Below are positions 40,123-49,438 of a stretch of DNA of 64,000 nucleotides, one piece after another; position 1 is the stretch's first letter, and every line of letters starts with the position of its first letter. The stretch is from Candidatus Defluviicoccus seviourii (GTDB lineage Bacteria; Pseudomonadota; Alphaproteobacteria; Rhodospirillales; Defluviicoccaceae). The position numbers and the translations under genes are program-made. The notes beneath the pieces were generated by a model. That model was not told the DNA's origin. It searched no databases and saw only the letters and a list, made by a program, of their open reading frames with translations. The stretch covers positions 1-64,000 of the forward strand of contig UXAT02000008.1 in NCBI GenBank assembly GCA_900609035.2, read 5' to 3'.

Positions 40123-40223
40123 AGCGGTAATCCGGTTACCTGCACAAGCGAACCTGGAGCATAGACGCGGCGAGCGAGAGAGCGCTCGCGCGGGATGGCG
40201 CCCGAATGAGGAGTAGCAGCACA

Positions 40224-41120
40224 ATGCGTGCATTGAGAGTCCCTTCCCTCGATTCCGATCGTGGACTGACGCGGTACTTCCGGGAGATCTGGTCCTATCC
40301 GGTGCTGAGCCCGGAGGAGGAGTTCATGCTGGCCGTGCGCTTCCACGAGCACGGTGACACGGAAGCCGCCCACCGGCTGGTGACAAGCCATCTGCGCCTG
40401 GTGGCGAAGATTGCTGCCGGCTACCGCGGTTACGGCTTGCCGATGGCCGATCTGATCGCCGAGGGCAACATCGGCCTGATGAAGGCGGTCAAGAAGTTCG
40501 AGCCGCAGCGCGGTTTCCGCCTTGCGACCTATGCCATGTGGTGGATCCGCGCCGCGATCACCGAGTTCGTCCTGCGTTCCTGGTCGATGGTCAAGCTCGG
40601 CACCCTGGCAGCGCAGAAGAAGCTCTTTTTCAGCCTGAACCGGATCAAGCGCGAGCTCAACCTCATCTCCGACGCCGGGCTCGACCACGAGCAGGCCGAA
40701 ACGGTCGCGACGACGCTCAATGTCTCGGCCCAGGACGTCATCGACATGGAGCGGCGGCTGGCTTCGCCCGACGTGTCCTTGAACGCCCCGCGCAGCCGCG
40801 ACGACGACGACGGCGCCGAGTTCATGGATACCCTGGTCGATGAGGCGGCGGATCCGGAAGTGCAGGCGGCCGGGCGCCAGGAAAGCACGCAGCGGCACGC
40901 GCTGCTGACGCGCGCGCTCGAAGCCCTGCCGGAGCGGGAGCGGCACATTCTGGCCGAGCGTCAGCTCGCCGACGAGCCGAAGACGCTGGAAGAGCTGGGC
41001 CTCCACTACGGCATTAGCCGTGAGCGGGTACGTCAGCTGGAAGCGCGCGCGCTTGAGCGGGTGACCAAGGCGGTGCGGGCGATGGCGGCCGAAGGCGCGA
41101 GCGTCGCGGTACCGGCTTAA
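40224..41120 (+). CDS. rpoH: RNA polymerase heat-shock sigma factor RpoH
   Basis: The 298-residue sigma-32 factor directs heat-shock transcription. Region 2 is clear (HLRLVAKIAAGYRGYGLPMADLIAEGNIGLMKAV and FEPQRGFRLATYAMWWIRAAI). The RpoH box region follows (QKKLFFSLNRIKREL), and region 4 contains LGLHYGISRERVRQLEARALE. I chose ATG at 40224 because GAGGAG lies about ten bases upstream; ATG at 40206 overlaps that ribosome site. A long 5' leader suggests post-transcriptional control, common for rpoH genes. Confidence 0.95.
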   Translation: MRALRVPSLDSDRGLTRYFREIWSYPVLSPEEEFMLAVRFHEHGDTEAAHRLVTSHLRLVAKIAAGYRGYGLPMADLIAEGNIGLMKAVKKFEPQRGFRLATYAMWWIRAAITEFVLRSWSMVKLGTLAAQKKLFFSLNRIKRELNLISDAGLDHEQAETVATTLNVSAQDVIDMERRLASPDVSLNAPRSRDDDDGAEFMDTLVDEAADPEVQAAGRQESTQRHALLTRALEALPERERHILAERQLADEPKTLEELGLHYGISRERVRQLEARALERVTKAVRAMAAEGASVAVPA

Positions 41121-41187
41121 GCCTTGAGGGCCTAAGCCCTGGGTTCGTAAGCCTCGGGCCGGATCCTCGGCCAAGACCGCGCGCGGC

Positions 41188-42090
41188 TCAAAGCCGGTAG
41201 CGCTGCCAGAGCTGGTGTTCGTCGAGCACCGCCAGCAGGCCGGCTGTCATGTCCTCAACCGCAGCCGCGCGTGGCTGCGCGGTCTCCTGGCCCAGGCCCC
41301 GCCGCCCAGGCGCCAGACTCCTGAGCCCAAGACGGCGCTGCCACCAGCGGCGGCCGTCGGCGATGACGAGCAGCCGCACCCGCGCGCCGTAGCGCTCCCG
41401 CATCAGGGTTCGCAGGTCGGCGATGCCGTCGATCAGGCCAAGCGCGAGGGCGGCCCGCCCGCTCCAGAACCGGCCACTGAACAGCTCATCCTCGCCGGCC
41501 TTGAGCTTGCCCTGGCGATGGGCGCGGACATGCGCGCGAAACGCCTCGTGGATGTCGGCCTGAATACGGCGCAGGTGTGCCACTTCCTCTTCGCGCTCCG
41601 GCTGGAAGGGGTCGAGGCCTGCCTTGTGTTCACCGGAGACGTAGACCCGGCGCTCGATGCCAAACCGTTTCAAGAACTCCGGGAAGCCGAAGCCGGCCGA
41701 GACGACACCGATCGAGCCGACCAGCGAGCTTTCGTCAGCATAGATCTCATCACCAGCCGTCAGCAGCCAATAGCCGCCCGAAGCCGCAACATCCTCGGCA
41801 AACGCGAACACCTTGATTTGGTGCTCTTCCGCCAGCGCGCGGATGCGCCTCGTGATCTGTGCCGCTTGCACCGGCGCGCCGCCCGGCGAATTGACGACGA
41901 GTGCGACCGCCGTCAGCGACGGCAGTTTGAACGCACGTTCGAGCGTCGGCGCGATCGAATCCAGTGTCAGGCCGCGTTGCCACGGGCCTAAGCGGCCGAT
42001 CACGCCCTTGAGCGGCACCACCGCGACCACCGGCGGCGGATTACGGAACCGCTCGAACGGCAGCCAGGATAAGAGCTTGCGCGTGTTCAT
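41188..42090 (-). CDS. sppA: signal peptide peptidase SppA-type serine protease (S49)
   Basis: A 300-residue S49-family membrane-associated protease that degrades cleaved signal peptides. The catalytic dyad is Ser104 (DVAASGGYWLL) and Lys156 (SGEHKAGLDPF). NSPGG (68-72) forms the oxyanion region and SLVGSIGV lies between them. It is the short SppA36-like form. A true N-terminal transmembrane helix is weak (about 18-30), so membrane attachment is less obvious than in E. coli SppA. Confidence 0.9.
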   Translation of the reverse strand: MNTRKLLSWLPFERFRNPPPVVAVVPLKGVIGRLGPWQRGLTLDSIAPTLERAFKLPSLTAVALVVNSPGGAPVQAAQITRRIRALAEEHQIKVFAFAEDVAASGGYWLLTAGDEIYADESSLVGSIGVVSAGFGFPEFLKRFGIERRVYVSGEHKAGLDPFQPEREEEVAHLRRIQADIHEAFRAHVRAHRQGKLKAGEDELFSGRFWSGRAALALGLIDGIADLRTLMRERYGARVRLLVIADGRRWWQRRLGLRSLAPGRRGLGQETAQPRAAAVEDMTAGLLAVLDEHQLWQRYRL

Positions 42091-42135
42091 GACGGCTCGT
42101 GTTCCTTATCCTGTTCCTGCCCGCAACAGCCGAGC

Positions 42136-42894
42136 CTACCACGCAATGGCGCCGGCATGGCGCAGCGCGGCCTCCGCCTCGGCCGTGAACTGTCCATCCG
42201 GGCGGTGCAGAACCAGCCCCGGCAGCAGGCGAAAGGGCCCGCGCGCACCGCGGCGGCCGGTGATCAGGATCCGCTTTGCCGGCTTGGCCGCGCTTCCTCC
42301 CGGCCACAGCGGGTAGACCGCGAGGCTGCCGAGGCCCTGGCTCAGCGCACTCACGATCGCCGGCAGCCGATCGGCCCGGTGCAGCCAGGTCACGGTCCCG
42401 CCGGGCCGGACCGAGCGGATGCAGAATGCGGCCCAGTCGGCAAGCTGCGCCCTGCCCTCGACGGCCGCCGCACGCCGGCCCGGATCGCGCGCCGGCTGAG
42501 CGGTATCGGCAGCAAGGTGCGGCGGATTGGCAATGACGTGATCGAACCCGGCGGGCCGCAGGGCCTCGTGCGGTTCGAGAAGATCGGCGATAAGGAACTG
42601 AACGCGGCCCTCGACCGCGTTGGCGACGGCGTTCGCGTGCGCCTGCGCGATCAAGACCGGATCCTGATCGATGCCGGTGATGCGCACGCCATCGGCCCGC
42701 TGCGCCAGGCAGAGCGTGGCCGCACCGACGCCGCAGCCGGCATCCAGCACGTGCTCGCCCGGTGCGGCAACGACGGCAGCGGCGAGCAACACGGGGTCAA
42801 TCGCCGCGCGATAGCCCCTGCGCGGCTGCCGAACCATGACGCGACCGCCGAGCAGCCGGTTTTCCGTCCAATCGTCCGCGTCCTCATCCACCAC
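42136..42894 (-). CDS. tRNA1(Val) adenine-N6-methyltransferase-like protein (TrmN6/YfiC)
   Basis: A 252-residue SAM-dependent methyltransferase of the TrmN6 (YfiC) group. It starts with the family segment ENRLLGGRVMVRQPRRGYRAAIDPVLLA, then motif I VLDAGCGVGAATLCLA and GIDQDP. The catalytic motif normally written NPPY reads NPPH here (HVIANPPHL), an uncommon variant at the base-stacking position. Start is one of two consecutive GTG codons at 42894/42891. It is divergent from the polyprenyl synthase gene with 148 bp between. Confidence 0.82.
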   Translation of the reverse strand: MVDEDADDWTENRLLGGRVMVRQPRRGYRAAIDPVLLAAAVVAAPGEHVLDAGCGVGAATLCLAQRADGVRITGIDQDPVLIAQAHANAVANAVEGRVQFLIADLLEPHEALRPAGFDHVIANPPHLAADTAQPARDPGRRAAAVEGRAQLADWAAFCIRSVRPGGTVTWLHRADRLPAIVSALSQGLGSLAVYPLWPGGSAAKPAKRILITGRRGARGPFRLLPGLVLHRPDGQFTAEAEAALRHAGAIAW

Positions 42895-43042
42895 ATCGTG
42901 CCTCGCCCGTGCCGTGGGTGCGTCGACCAGTCATTCGCGCATACCGGCCGTCGCGCGGCCCGGCAGGCTTGACCGCGCTTGCCCGCGCTCCTTATGTTCG
43001 CCGAAAGGGGATTGTCAACCGACAGCGGGGCGAAAGGAGAGT

Positions 43043-44068
43043 ATGGGCGTGAGCGTTGCCGCAGATGCCAGCAGGCAGGCAACGGCCGGTGGAGCATCTA
43101 TTGATGCGCTAATGGCACTGGTTGCGCGCGACCTGAGCGCAGTCAACACGGTGATCATGCAGCGGATGCAGAGTCCGGTCAGCCTGATCCCGCAGCTTGC
43201 AGGGCACGTCATTGCCGCCGGCGGTAAGCGCTTGCGGCCGATGCTGACCCTCGCGTCAAGCCGGCTCTGCGGCTACCAAGGCGATCGCCACGTCGGCCTT
43301 GCGGCATGCGTCGAATTCATCCACACGGCGACCCTCCTGCACGATGACGTCGTCGACGAGAGCGATTTGCGGCGCGGACTGGCCTCGGCCAATACGCTGT
43401 GGGGCAATAAATCGAGCGTGCTAGTCGGCGATTTCCTGTTCAGCCGCGCCTTCGAGCTGATGGTCGAGGACGGCTCGCTGGAGGTGTTGGCGATCCTCTC
43501 GAAGGCATCGTCGGTCATCGCCGAGGGTGAGGTGATGCAGCTGGTGACGACCTCCGACATCACCACCACTGAGGCCGCTTACCTCGATGTGATCCGCGCC
43601 AAGACGGCACAACTGTTCGCCGCCGCGTGCAAGATCGGCGGTGTCGTCGCAGACCGGCCGGTGGCTGAGGTGCAAGCCCTGGAAGCCTTCGGCATGAACC
43701 TCGGTATCGCGTTCCAGATCGTCGACGACGTGCTGGACTATTCCGCCAAGCAGGCGACGCTCGGCAAGGCGGTCGGCGACGACTTCCGCGAGGGCAAGAT
43801 GACGCTGCCGGTCGTGCTCGCCGTCGCCAGCAGTGCGGGTGCCGAGCACAGCTTTTGGGAGCGGACGCTCGAGGCGCTGGAGCAGCACGACGGCGATCTG
43901 GAGACCGCGATCGGTTACCTTGAGGCGCGCGGCACCCTGGCCGAGAGTGTCGCGCGCGCGCGTGACTATGCAACCCGCGCCTCGTCGGCACTCGCCGGCT
44001 TCCCGGACTGCCCGGAACGCCGCGCCTTGGCCGAGGTCGTGCAGTTCTGCATCGAACGCGCGTATTAA
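43043..44068 (+). CDS. ispB: long-chain polyprenyl diphosphate synthase (octaprenyl/decaprenyl type)
   Basis: The 341-residue trans-prenyltransferase builds the side chain of ubiquinone from FPP and IPP. The first Asp-rich motif is LLHDDVVDES and the second FQIVDDVLDY, with GGKRLRPML near the N-terminus. Small residues upstream of the first motif (CVEFIHTATLL) are consistent with a long product. I chose ATG at 43043 for its AAAGGAGA ribosome site. Chain length (C40 versus C50) cannot be told from sequence; many Rhodospirillales use C50. Confidence 0.93.
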   Translation: MGVSVAADASRQATAGGASIDALMALVARDLSAVNTVIMQRMQSPVSLIPQLAGHVIAAGGKRLRPMLTLASSRLCGYQGDRHVGLAACVEFIHTATLLHDDVVDESDLRRGLASANTLWGNKSSVLVGDFLFSRAFELMVEDGSLEVLAILSKASSVIAEGEVMQLVTTSDITTTEAAYLDVIRAKTAQLFAAACKIGGVVADRPVAEVQALEAFGMNLGIAFQIVDDVLDYSAKQATLGKAVGDDFREGKMTLPVVLAVASSAGAEHSFWERTLEALEQHDGDLETAIGYLEARGTLAESVARARDYATRASSALAGFPDCPERRALAEVVQFCIERAY

Positions 44069-44090
44069 CCGCGCACAGCGCGGCGCCGGC

Positions 44091-44120
44091 TTGCCCTTTG
44101 CCCCGGCGCGGCGCTATAAG
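44091..44120 (+). promoter_or_regulatory. promoter of tRNA-Pro
   Basis: TTGCCC (44091-44096) and TATAAG (44115-44120) with an 18-bp spacer. The predicted start is about eight bases before the mature tRNA. Confidence 0.55.
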
Positions 44121-44134
44121 ACCGCCATAGGCTT

Positions 44135-44211
44135 CGGAGTGTAGCTCAGCCTGGTAGAGCACCGTCTTCGGGAGGCGGGGGCCGGTGGTTCGAATCCACT
44201 CACTCCGACCA
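44135..44211 (+). tRNA. tRNA-Pro (anticodon CGG)
   Basis: The 77-nt gene folds into a complete cloverleaf. The acceptor stem is CGGAGTG/CACTCCG, the D arm GCTC/GAGC, the anticodon arm CCGTC/GGCGG around loop TTCGGGA (anticodon CGG), and the T arm has loop TTCGAAT. The terminal CCA is encoded. C at position 1 and the CGG anticodon identify proline. No integrase or duplicated tRNA end is seen next to it. Confidence 0.96.
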
Positions 44212-44393
44212 TTCCTCACCTGATCGGCATCAAGCACGTCCACGAATTCGCGCGCGATCGTTCGGCGCCGGTGCCGCTCGGTGCCTGTCGCGATTTGTGC
44301 GTGGGCGCCGTTCGTAGAGTGAGCGCCGCCGGCTCGCCACATGCTTCAACGATGCTCGATCGCTCCGACAGCCGCGCAGCCAGCGGCCAGACC

Positions 44394-45170
44394 TTACGCA
44401 TAAAGCGCGGGCGGGAACACCGAACGGCGCTCGGGATGAATGTAGAAGGTGTTGAGGCTGCCCAACTGGCCGTGCACAAGGCGGTTGCCTTGCAGCGCGT
44501 AAGCCTCATAGCCCCGTTCAAAGAGCGCCGATGCGTCGGTCTCGGGCCGGTTATTCTCCATCAGGATAACCGGCTTGCAGGCCGCAATCGTCTCCCGGCC
44601 ACCTTCGATGACGGCGGCCTCGGCGCCTTGCACGTCGATCTTGATGAAAGCCGGCTTGAGCGCGAACGCGTCGAGCTGGCGGACTTGGCAGCTGAACCTG
44701 CGGATCTCCAGATGCGCGCGGTCGAAGCCCCAGATGCACTCCGGATTGAGCGCACTCTCCGCCTCCTCACGGTGAAACGATGCCAGGCCATCGAAAGGCG
44801 CGCCTTTGTAGTAGGGAACAAACAGCTCAAACGTCCCGGTCCGATCGCCGAGGCCGCAAGGCGCGATGACCACCGCGCGGTCATCGGCGAAGCGATCACG
44901 CAGCGTCTCGATGCGGCCCGGATTGGGTTCGAACGCGACCACCGGCAGGTCGTTCTGGAACAGCCGCACCGCCTCGATGGTCGCACCGCGGTGCGCACCG
45001 ACATCAAGATAGATGGCGCCTTCGGGGTTTCGAAAATGACGGAAGACGGTGAAATCGGTCTCGATCGGCCGCCGCAAAGCCTTGTTGATGCGGCGCCGCA
45101 GATCCGGCTTGATGCCAAACCGACCCATGACCGCGGCATACGCGGCGGCGATCAGGGCATTATACCGCAC
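44394..45170 (-). CDS. FkbM-family SAM-dependent methyltransferase
   Basis: A 258-residue methyltransferase of the FkbM family. The SAM-binding motif is AIYLDVGAHRGATIEAV, followed by VVAFEPNPGRIETL and the family element FIKIDVQGAEAAVIEGG. Members O-methylate sugars or polyketides and are frequent in surface-glycan loci. The O-antigen ligase-like gene 250 bp upstream on the same strand fits a glycan role, but the substrate is unknown. Confidence 0.87.
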   Translation of the reverse strand: MRYNALIAAAYAAVMGRFGIKPDLRRRINKALRRPIETDFTVFRHFRNPEGAIYLDVGAHRGATIEAVRLFQNDLPVVAFEPNPGRIETLRDRFADDRAVVIAPCGLGDRTGTFELFVPYYKGAPFDGLASFHREEAESALNPECIWGFDRAHLEIRRFSCQVRQLDAFALKPAFIKIDVQGAEAAVIEGGRETIAACKPVILMENNRPETDASALFERGYEAYALQGNRLVHGQLGSLNTFYIHPERRSVFPPALYA

Positions 45171-45419
45171 TCAACGTCCCTCCAGGCGATGGCCGACCGC
45201 AAACGGGACATTGGGAAGGGTTATCATTCGATTCTCTACCCCCGGTAGTCCGTGCCCGCAGAATTAATCCGAACCATTGTATGCCCGGCCGCACGCAACC
45301 CGTCAACGCCGCTCACGGTACCGGATCATCATTGAGCCGGTTGTCAGGAGAGTTAGGGTCGGACCGCTACTCCATCAGGGTCGGATCGAGCGCATCAGCC
45401 GCGGCACCGCGGCCCATGC
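45171..45419. other. intergenic region
   Basis: 249 bp between the FkbM gene and the O-antigen ligase-like gene. I see no open frame with a ribosome site, no terminator and no clear promoter in it. Confidence 0.4.
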
Positions 45420-46946
45420 TTACACCTCGGTGCCGTGCCGCGTGCTCCAGCACTGGGCGCATGCCGCACCCATGATCATGGCGTAGGTCGCGGCGACGGC
45501 CGGCACCTGCAGGCTGAAATCGGCGGCGGCGTGCAGCGCGATCAAGATTGTGGCGGCGAAACCGACGCAAGGGTAGATGCCGTCGCGGCCGCGCGAGCGG
45601 ATCCCGTAAATCGTCAGATAAAACAGCCCGGCAAAGACGGCGAACAGCATCAACGTCGCCGGCAGCCCCAGTTCCAGCACGCTCTCAAGGTAGGTGCTGT
45701 GCGCCATCGCGTAATAGCCGTCGACGTCACTCGTGCGATAGAAGCGGAACACCTCCTCGAAGGTGCCATAGCCGGTACCGAGGACCGGCGCATCCTGGAT
45801 CGCGGACACGGTGAGATCGTAGACGCGCTGGCGTTCGGCATCGGCGTCGATATCGAGGAAGATCTTCTCCAGCCGACCGCCGCCGGCCAGGAAAGCTGCG
45901 CCCAGAAAGAGGACGATCGCGGCCGCCACAGTCGAGGCACCACCGCGGCGCAGCGAGCGACTGAGCGCAAATACGAGCACCAGCGCCAGCAAGGCGATCG
46001 CCAGGCTCCCGAGCCCAACGCGGCTGTGGGTTGCAACCGCCGCGGCAAGAACACAGACCCAGGCGAGGATCAGCCAGCGATCGGTCCAGCTCACACTCGC
46101 TGCCAGCCGCCGCCAGACTTCGGTGGAAAACAAGGACGGCTTGGCACGGCGGACCCGGCCGTCATCCCCGGCCGTGAACGCTTCGCGCGTCATTGCGCCG
46201 AAGATCGCTTGCAGCCGCTGGCTGAACGTGATCTGCACGACCGCAGTGACACATAACAGGCCGAGTGCCGCATAGGCCGCGAACGAGTCGGCACTGCCGA
46301 ACGTTCCGGTGAGCACACGCTCATCGATCGGCATGTCGATCCACAGAATGGCGCCGAAGCCGAACGCATAGGCGACCAGGCCCAGGACCGCACACACGAA
46401 CGCGGCGACGCAGATAGCGAACAGGACCTGGCGGGCCCGCTGCGACTTGCGACACAGCTGCAGGCTCAACCAGAACACGCCGCCGTAAGACAACAGCCGG
46501 GCCAGGTGCGAAAGCGAAAGATAGGGATTGAGCGAGATCGAGCCGACAACGTCTTCGCCCAGGCTTTCGGCGGCACTGCTCCACAACGGATGGTGCCAGG
46601 ATGCGGGCGTGATCGATGACGATTGGATGGCAACCCAGGCGGCGACACTGAAGAACGGAACGACCAGGAACCAGACGCTGCCGACGCCGACGGAGACGTC
46701 CTGCAAACCGCGCGCAACCCGGATCGACCACAAGGCGAGCAACACGCCGACGCCGCTTGCAAGCAGTCCCCAGCTCCAGGGATAGATCGAGCCCAACGGC
46801 AGCGGGGTCAGGCAGACCATGACGACGAGGGCCCAGAACAGGGCCGGCCAGTCGGCCTGCACTGCAACCGTTCGCATGCTCTCCGTCTCAGGCGGCGCGC
46901 CGAGTGCGGCACCCGCTTCCGGCGGCATCGGCATCTGCGGGCTCAC
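45420..46946 (-). CDS. O-antigen ligase/polymerase-like membrane protein (Wzy_C family)
   Basis: A 508-residue integral membrane protein with about ten to twelve helices and one large periplasmic loop near the C-terminus. The loop carries the family signature: RQRVYDLTVSAIQDAPVLGTGYGTFEEVF, then MAHSTYLESVLELGLPATLML. These are the Wzy_C (O-antigen ligase) elements, including the conserved His. It either ligates or polymerises a surface polysaccharide. It has no other glycan genes upstream, so the polymer is unknown. Confidence 0.85.
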   Translation of the reverse strand: MSPQMPMPPEAGAALGAPPETESMRTVAVQADWPALFWALVVMVCLTPLPLGSIYPWSWGLLASGVGVLLALWSIRVARGLQDVSVGVGSVWFLVVPFFSVAAWVAIQSSSITPASWHHPLWSSAAESLGEDVVGSISLNPYLSLSHLARLLSYGGVFWLSLQLCRKSQRARQVLFAICVAAFVCAVLGLVAYAFGFGAILWIDMPIDERVLTGTFGSADSFAAYAALGLLCVTAVVQITFSQRLQAIFGAMTREAFTAGDDGRVRRAKPSLFSTEVWRRLAASVSWTDRWLILAWVCVLAAAVATHSRVGLGSLAIALLALVLVFALSRSLRRGGASTVAAAIVLFLGAAFLAGGGRLEKIFLDIDADAERQRVYDLTVSAIQDAPVLGTGYGTFEEVFRFYRTSDVDGYYAMAHSTYLESVLELGLPATLMLFAVFAGLFYLTIYGIRSRGRDGIYPCVGFAATILIALHAAADFSLQVPAVAATYAMIMGAACAQCWSTRHGTEV

Positions 46947-47053
46947 GGCCGTTCATTCCCTTCCTGCCCAGGCACGCAATTTCTGCCTGTCCAGCCGCAC
47001 CTTTGGCAAGCCAAAACCGCCGCCTTGATGCCATTGGTGGTTCCCATTCGCGC

Positions 47054-48505
47054 TCAGCCCTTCTCGACCGGTACGGGTAGGGTCACAATCGCCCGCAACC
47101 CGCCCTCGGGGCGGTTCTCCAACCGCACACTGCCGCCGTGCAAGGCCACGACGGAGCGCACCACCGCAAGCCCAAGGCCGACACCGCCGGTTTCGCGGCT
47201 GCGCGACGTCTCCAGGCGATAAAACGGCTGGAACACCCGCTCGAGTTCGGCGTCCGGGATCCCGGGGCCGGTGTCGCTCACGCTCGCCACGATCGCCTTC
47301 GTGGCAACGGCAAGCCCGACCGTCGCGTTGCCGCCGTAGCGGACGGCATTGCTGATCAGGTTGGTAAACGCTCGCTTCAGGCTGCCCGGCCGGCCAAGGA
47401 AAACGAGGTGCGGCGGGCCTTCGTAGGTCGCGGCGGCCCCCATGTCCTCCCATTCCTCGCACGCGGTCTGCAGCAGAACGGCAAGATCGAAGCGGAGCGG
47501 CTTCTCGGCGGCGTCCTCGTGGCGGGCGAAGGCCAGTGCTTCTTCGAGCATCGCTTGCATCTCGTCGAGATCGGCCAGCGTCTTGCGCTCAAGCTCCGCA
47601 TCCTCGATCAGCTCGGCGCGCAAGCGCAGGCGCGTGATCGGCGTGCGCAGGTCATGCGAGATCGCCGCCAGCATCTGCGTCCGGTCGTCGACGAAGCGAC
47701 GCAGCCGCTCTTGCATGCGGTTGAGCGCTGCCGCGGCGCTGCGCACTTCGAGGGGACCGGCCTCAGCGACCCTCTCGGCGGTAATGTCGAGGCCCAAGCG
47801 CTCCGCTGCCTGGGCAAAGGCAGCGAGCGGCCGGGTTGCGCGGCGCACCGCCCACAACGCCACCAGCAGTACCAGTGTCGTACCGGCGATGACGATCAGG
47901 AATGGCCGCGTGGTCCAGAATGGCTGAAAGGGAGCGGCGGCGGCAGCGAAGTTGAGCCAGCTGCCGTCGGCCAGCTTGAGCGCGCCGACGAGGACCGGGC
48001 CGGCCTGCAGCCGGCCGAAGGCCATGACGTGATCCTCGTGCCCCACACCGGCCCAAGCCTCCCGCCGCGGCGGGCGCACCGGATGTGCTGCGGCCTCGTC
48101 GTCGCTGAGCGGGGGCGGGAGCGGGAACGCGCCGACCCGCTCGCGTTCGGCGAGACGGAGATCATCATCCGCGCGACCTTCCAGGGCGTCGCGAAAGACG
48201 CGAGCCATTGCCCGCAACCGCCAGTGCTCGTCCTGCCGCGGCAGAAGCGGTGTTTGTGCCCAGAACAGCCGCAGATCCGGCTGGCGCAGGGAAAAGGCCA
48301 GCCGGCGGCGGTGCTGCAGCGGCGCCTCCTCGACCAACCGTGCTGCGACTGCGACGTGACGAGCCAGCTCCTGGCCGCGCCCACTCACCAGCGCGTTGGG
48401 GCGTTCGCCGGAATAGAGGGCAAAGCCAAGGAGATTGGACACAACGACGGCCGCGACCAGGGCTACGGTCGTCTGTGCGACCAGCGAGCGCGGCCAGAGG
48501 CGCAT
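47054..48505 (-). CDS. EnvZ-type sensor histidine kinase
   Basis: A 483-residue membrane kinase. Two transmembrane helices (about 9-32 and 201-222) flank a periplasmic sensor domain. A HAMP linker follows, then a HisKA domain with phospho-acceptor His284 ([17 protein letters not shown]) and an HATPase_c domain ([33 protein letters not shown]). The H-box sequence is typical of the OmpR/EnvZ class. Its start overlaps the stop of the response-regulator gene (TGATG), so the pair is one operon. The signal is unknown. Confidence 0.93.
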   Translation of the reverse strand: MRLWPRSLVAQTTVALVAAVVVSNLLGFALYSGERPNALVSGRGQELARHVAVAARLVEEAPLQHRRRLAFSLRQPDLRLFWAQTPLLPRQDEHWRLRAMARVFRDALEGRADDDLRLAERERVGAFPLPPPLSDDEAAAHPVRPPRREAWAGVGHEDHVMAFGRLQAGPVLVGALKLADGSWLNFAAAAAPFQPFWTTRPFLIVIAGTTLVLLVALWAVRRATRPLAAFAQAAERLGLDITAERVAEAGPLEVRSAAAALNRMQERLRRFVDDRTQMLAAISHDLRTPITRLRLRAELIEDAELERKTLADLDEMQAMLEEALAFARHEDAAEKPLRFDLAVLLQTACEEWEDMGAAATYEGPPHLVFLGRPGSLKRAFTNLISNAVRYGGNATVGLAVATKAIVASVSDTGPGIPDAELERVFQPFYRLETSRSRETGGVGLGLAVVRSVVALHGGSVRLENRPEGGLRAIVTLPVPVEKG

Positions 48506-49239
48506 CAGCCCTGCTCGACCGTAGCCGCGAGCAGGTAGCCGCCGCCGCGAACGGTCTTGATCAGCTGCGGATTGCGCGGATCGGCCTCGATCTTGCGCCG
48601 CAGACGGCTGACCTGAACGTCGATCGCGCGGTCGAACGCTTGCGCATCGCGGCCACGGGCGAGGTCGAGCAGCTGATCGCGGCTCAGCACGCGCTGCGGC
48701 TGCGACACGAAGGCCAGCAGGAGCCCGTATTCGCCGCTGCTGAGCGGCACCAGGACGCCGCCAGGCGCGATCAGCTCGCGCCGCGCGGTGTCCAGCTGCC
48801 AGCCTTCGAAAAGAAAGCGCTGGGCATCTGAGTCTGGCACCCGGCCGCCGGAAAAGCCGCCGTGCGGCGCACGCGAGCGGCGCAGCACGGCCTTGATGCG
48901 GGCGACCAGCTCGCGCGGGTGAAACGGCTTCGGCACGTAGTCGTCGGCGCCCATTTCGAGGCCAACGATGCGGTCGACATCATCGCCCTTGGCAGTCAAC
49001 ATGATCACCGGGATGTCGGAGCCGGCCCGCAAGGAGCGGCACAGCGCGAGGCCATCCTCGCCCGGCAGCATCAGATCGAGCACGACCAGATCGATGGCCC
49101 ACTCGGCCAGCATCTTGCGCATCTCGCGGCCGTCGGCGGCAGCGCTGACACGAAAGCCCTCCTTGGCGAGAAACCTGGACAAGAGGGTCCGGATCTCGCG
49201 GTCGTCATCAACAACCAGGATGTGCGGTTCGGCCTGCAT
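48505..49239 (-). CDS. OmpR/PhoB-family response regulator
   Basis: A 244-residue regulator with an N-terminal receiver (acidic pair in ILVVDDD, phospho-acceptor Asp55 in [12 protein letters not shown]) and a C-terminal winged-helix DNA-binding domain ([31 protein letters not shown]). It is first in the operon with the kinase. The divergent EF-hand gene shares its 199-bp upstream region and is an obvious candidate target. Confidence 0.94.
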   Translation of the reverse strand: MQAEPHILVVDDDREIRTLLSRFLAKEGFRVSAAADGREMRKMLAEWAIDLVVLDLMLPGEDGLALCRSLRAGSDIPVIMLTAKGDDVDRIVGLEMGADDYVPKPFHPRELVARIKAVLRRSRAPHGGFSGGRVPDSDAQRFLFEGWQLDTARRELIAPGGVLVPLSSGEYGLLLAFVSQPQRVLSRDQLLDLARGRDAQAFDRAIDVQVSRLRRKIEADPRNPQLIKTVRGGGYLLAATVEQG

Positions 49240-49397
49240 GGTGCTGCGGAGTATAGGACCCTGGCCGATCCAGCCGGCACTGCTTTCTCGTCACCGTTTG
49301 TTGCCGCGGCCGTGCCTGCAACATTCCGTTACACGAACCGCCGTCTTCCGACATCGCCCTGCAACAAGGGCCAGGTAGCATCCCGCTTGTTCGATCG

Positions 49398-49414
49398 CTT
49401 TGACGCGATCAAAG
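49398..49414. promoter_or_regulatory. inverted repeat between the response-regulator and EF-hand genes
   Basis: CTTTGA (49398-49403) and TCAAAG (49409-49414) are perfect inverted arms with a 5-bp centre, 24 bp before the EF-hand start codon. They could be an operator or a leader hairpin; TTTTTC follows, so a small attenuator is also possible. Confidence 0.4.
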
Positions 49415-49438
49415 TTTTTCACGAGAGGAGAACACACA

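Noticed and set aside
44135..44393. tRNA-Pro as an integration site of a genomic island
   Set aside because: No integrase and no duplicated tRNA 3' end in the window; the following genes match the surrounding composition.
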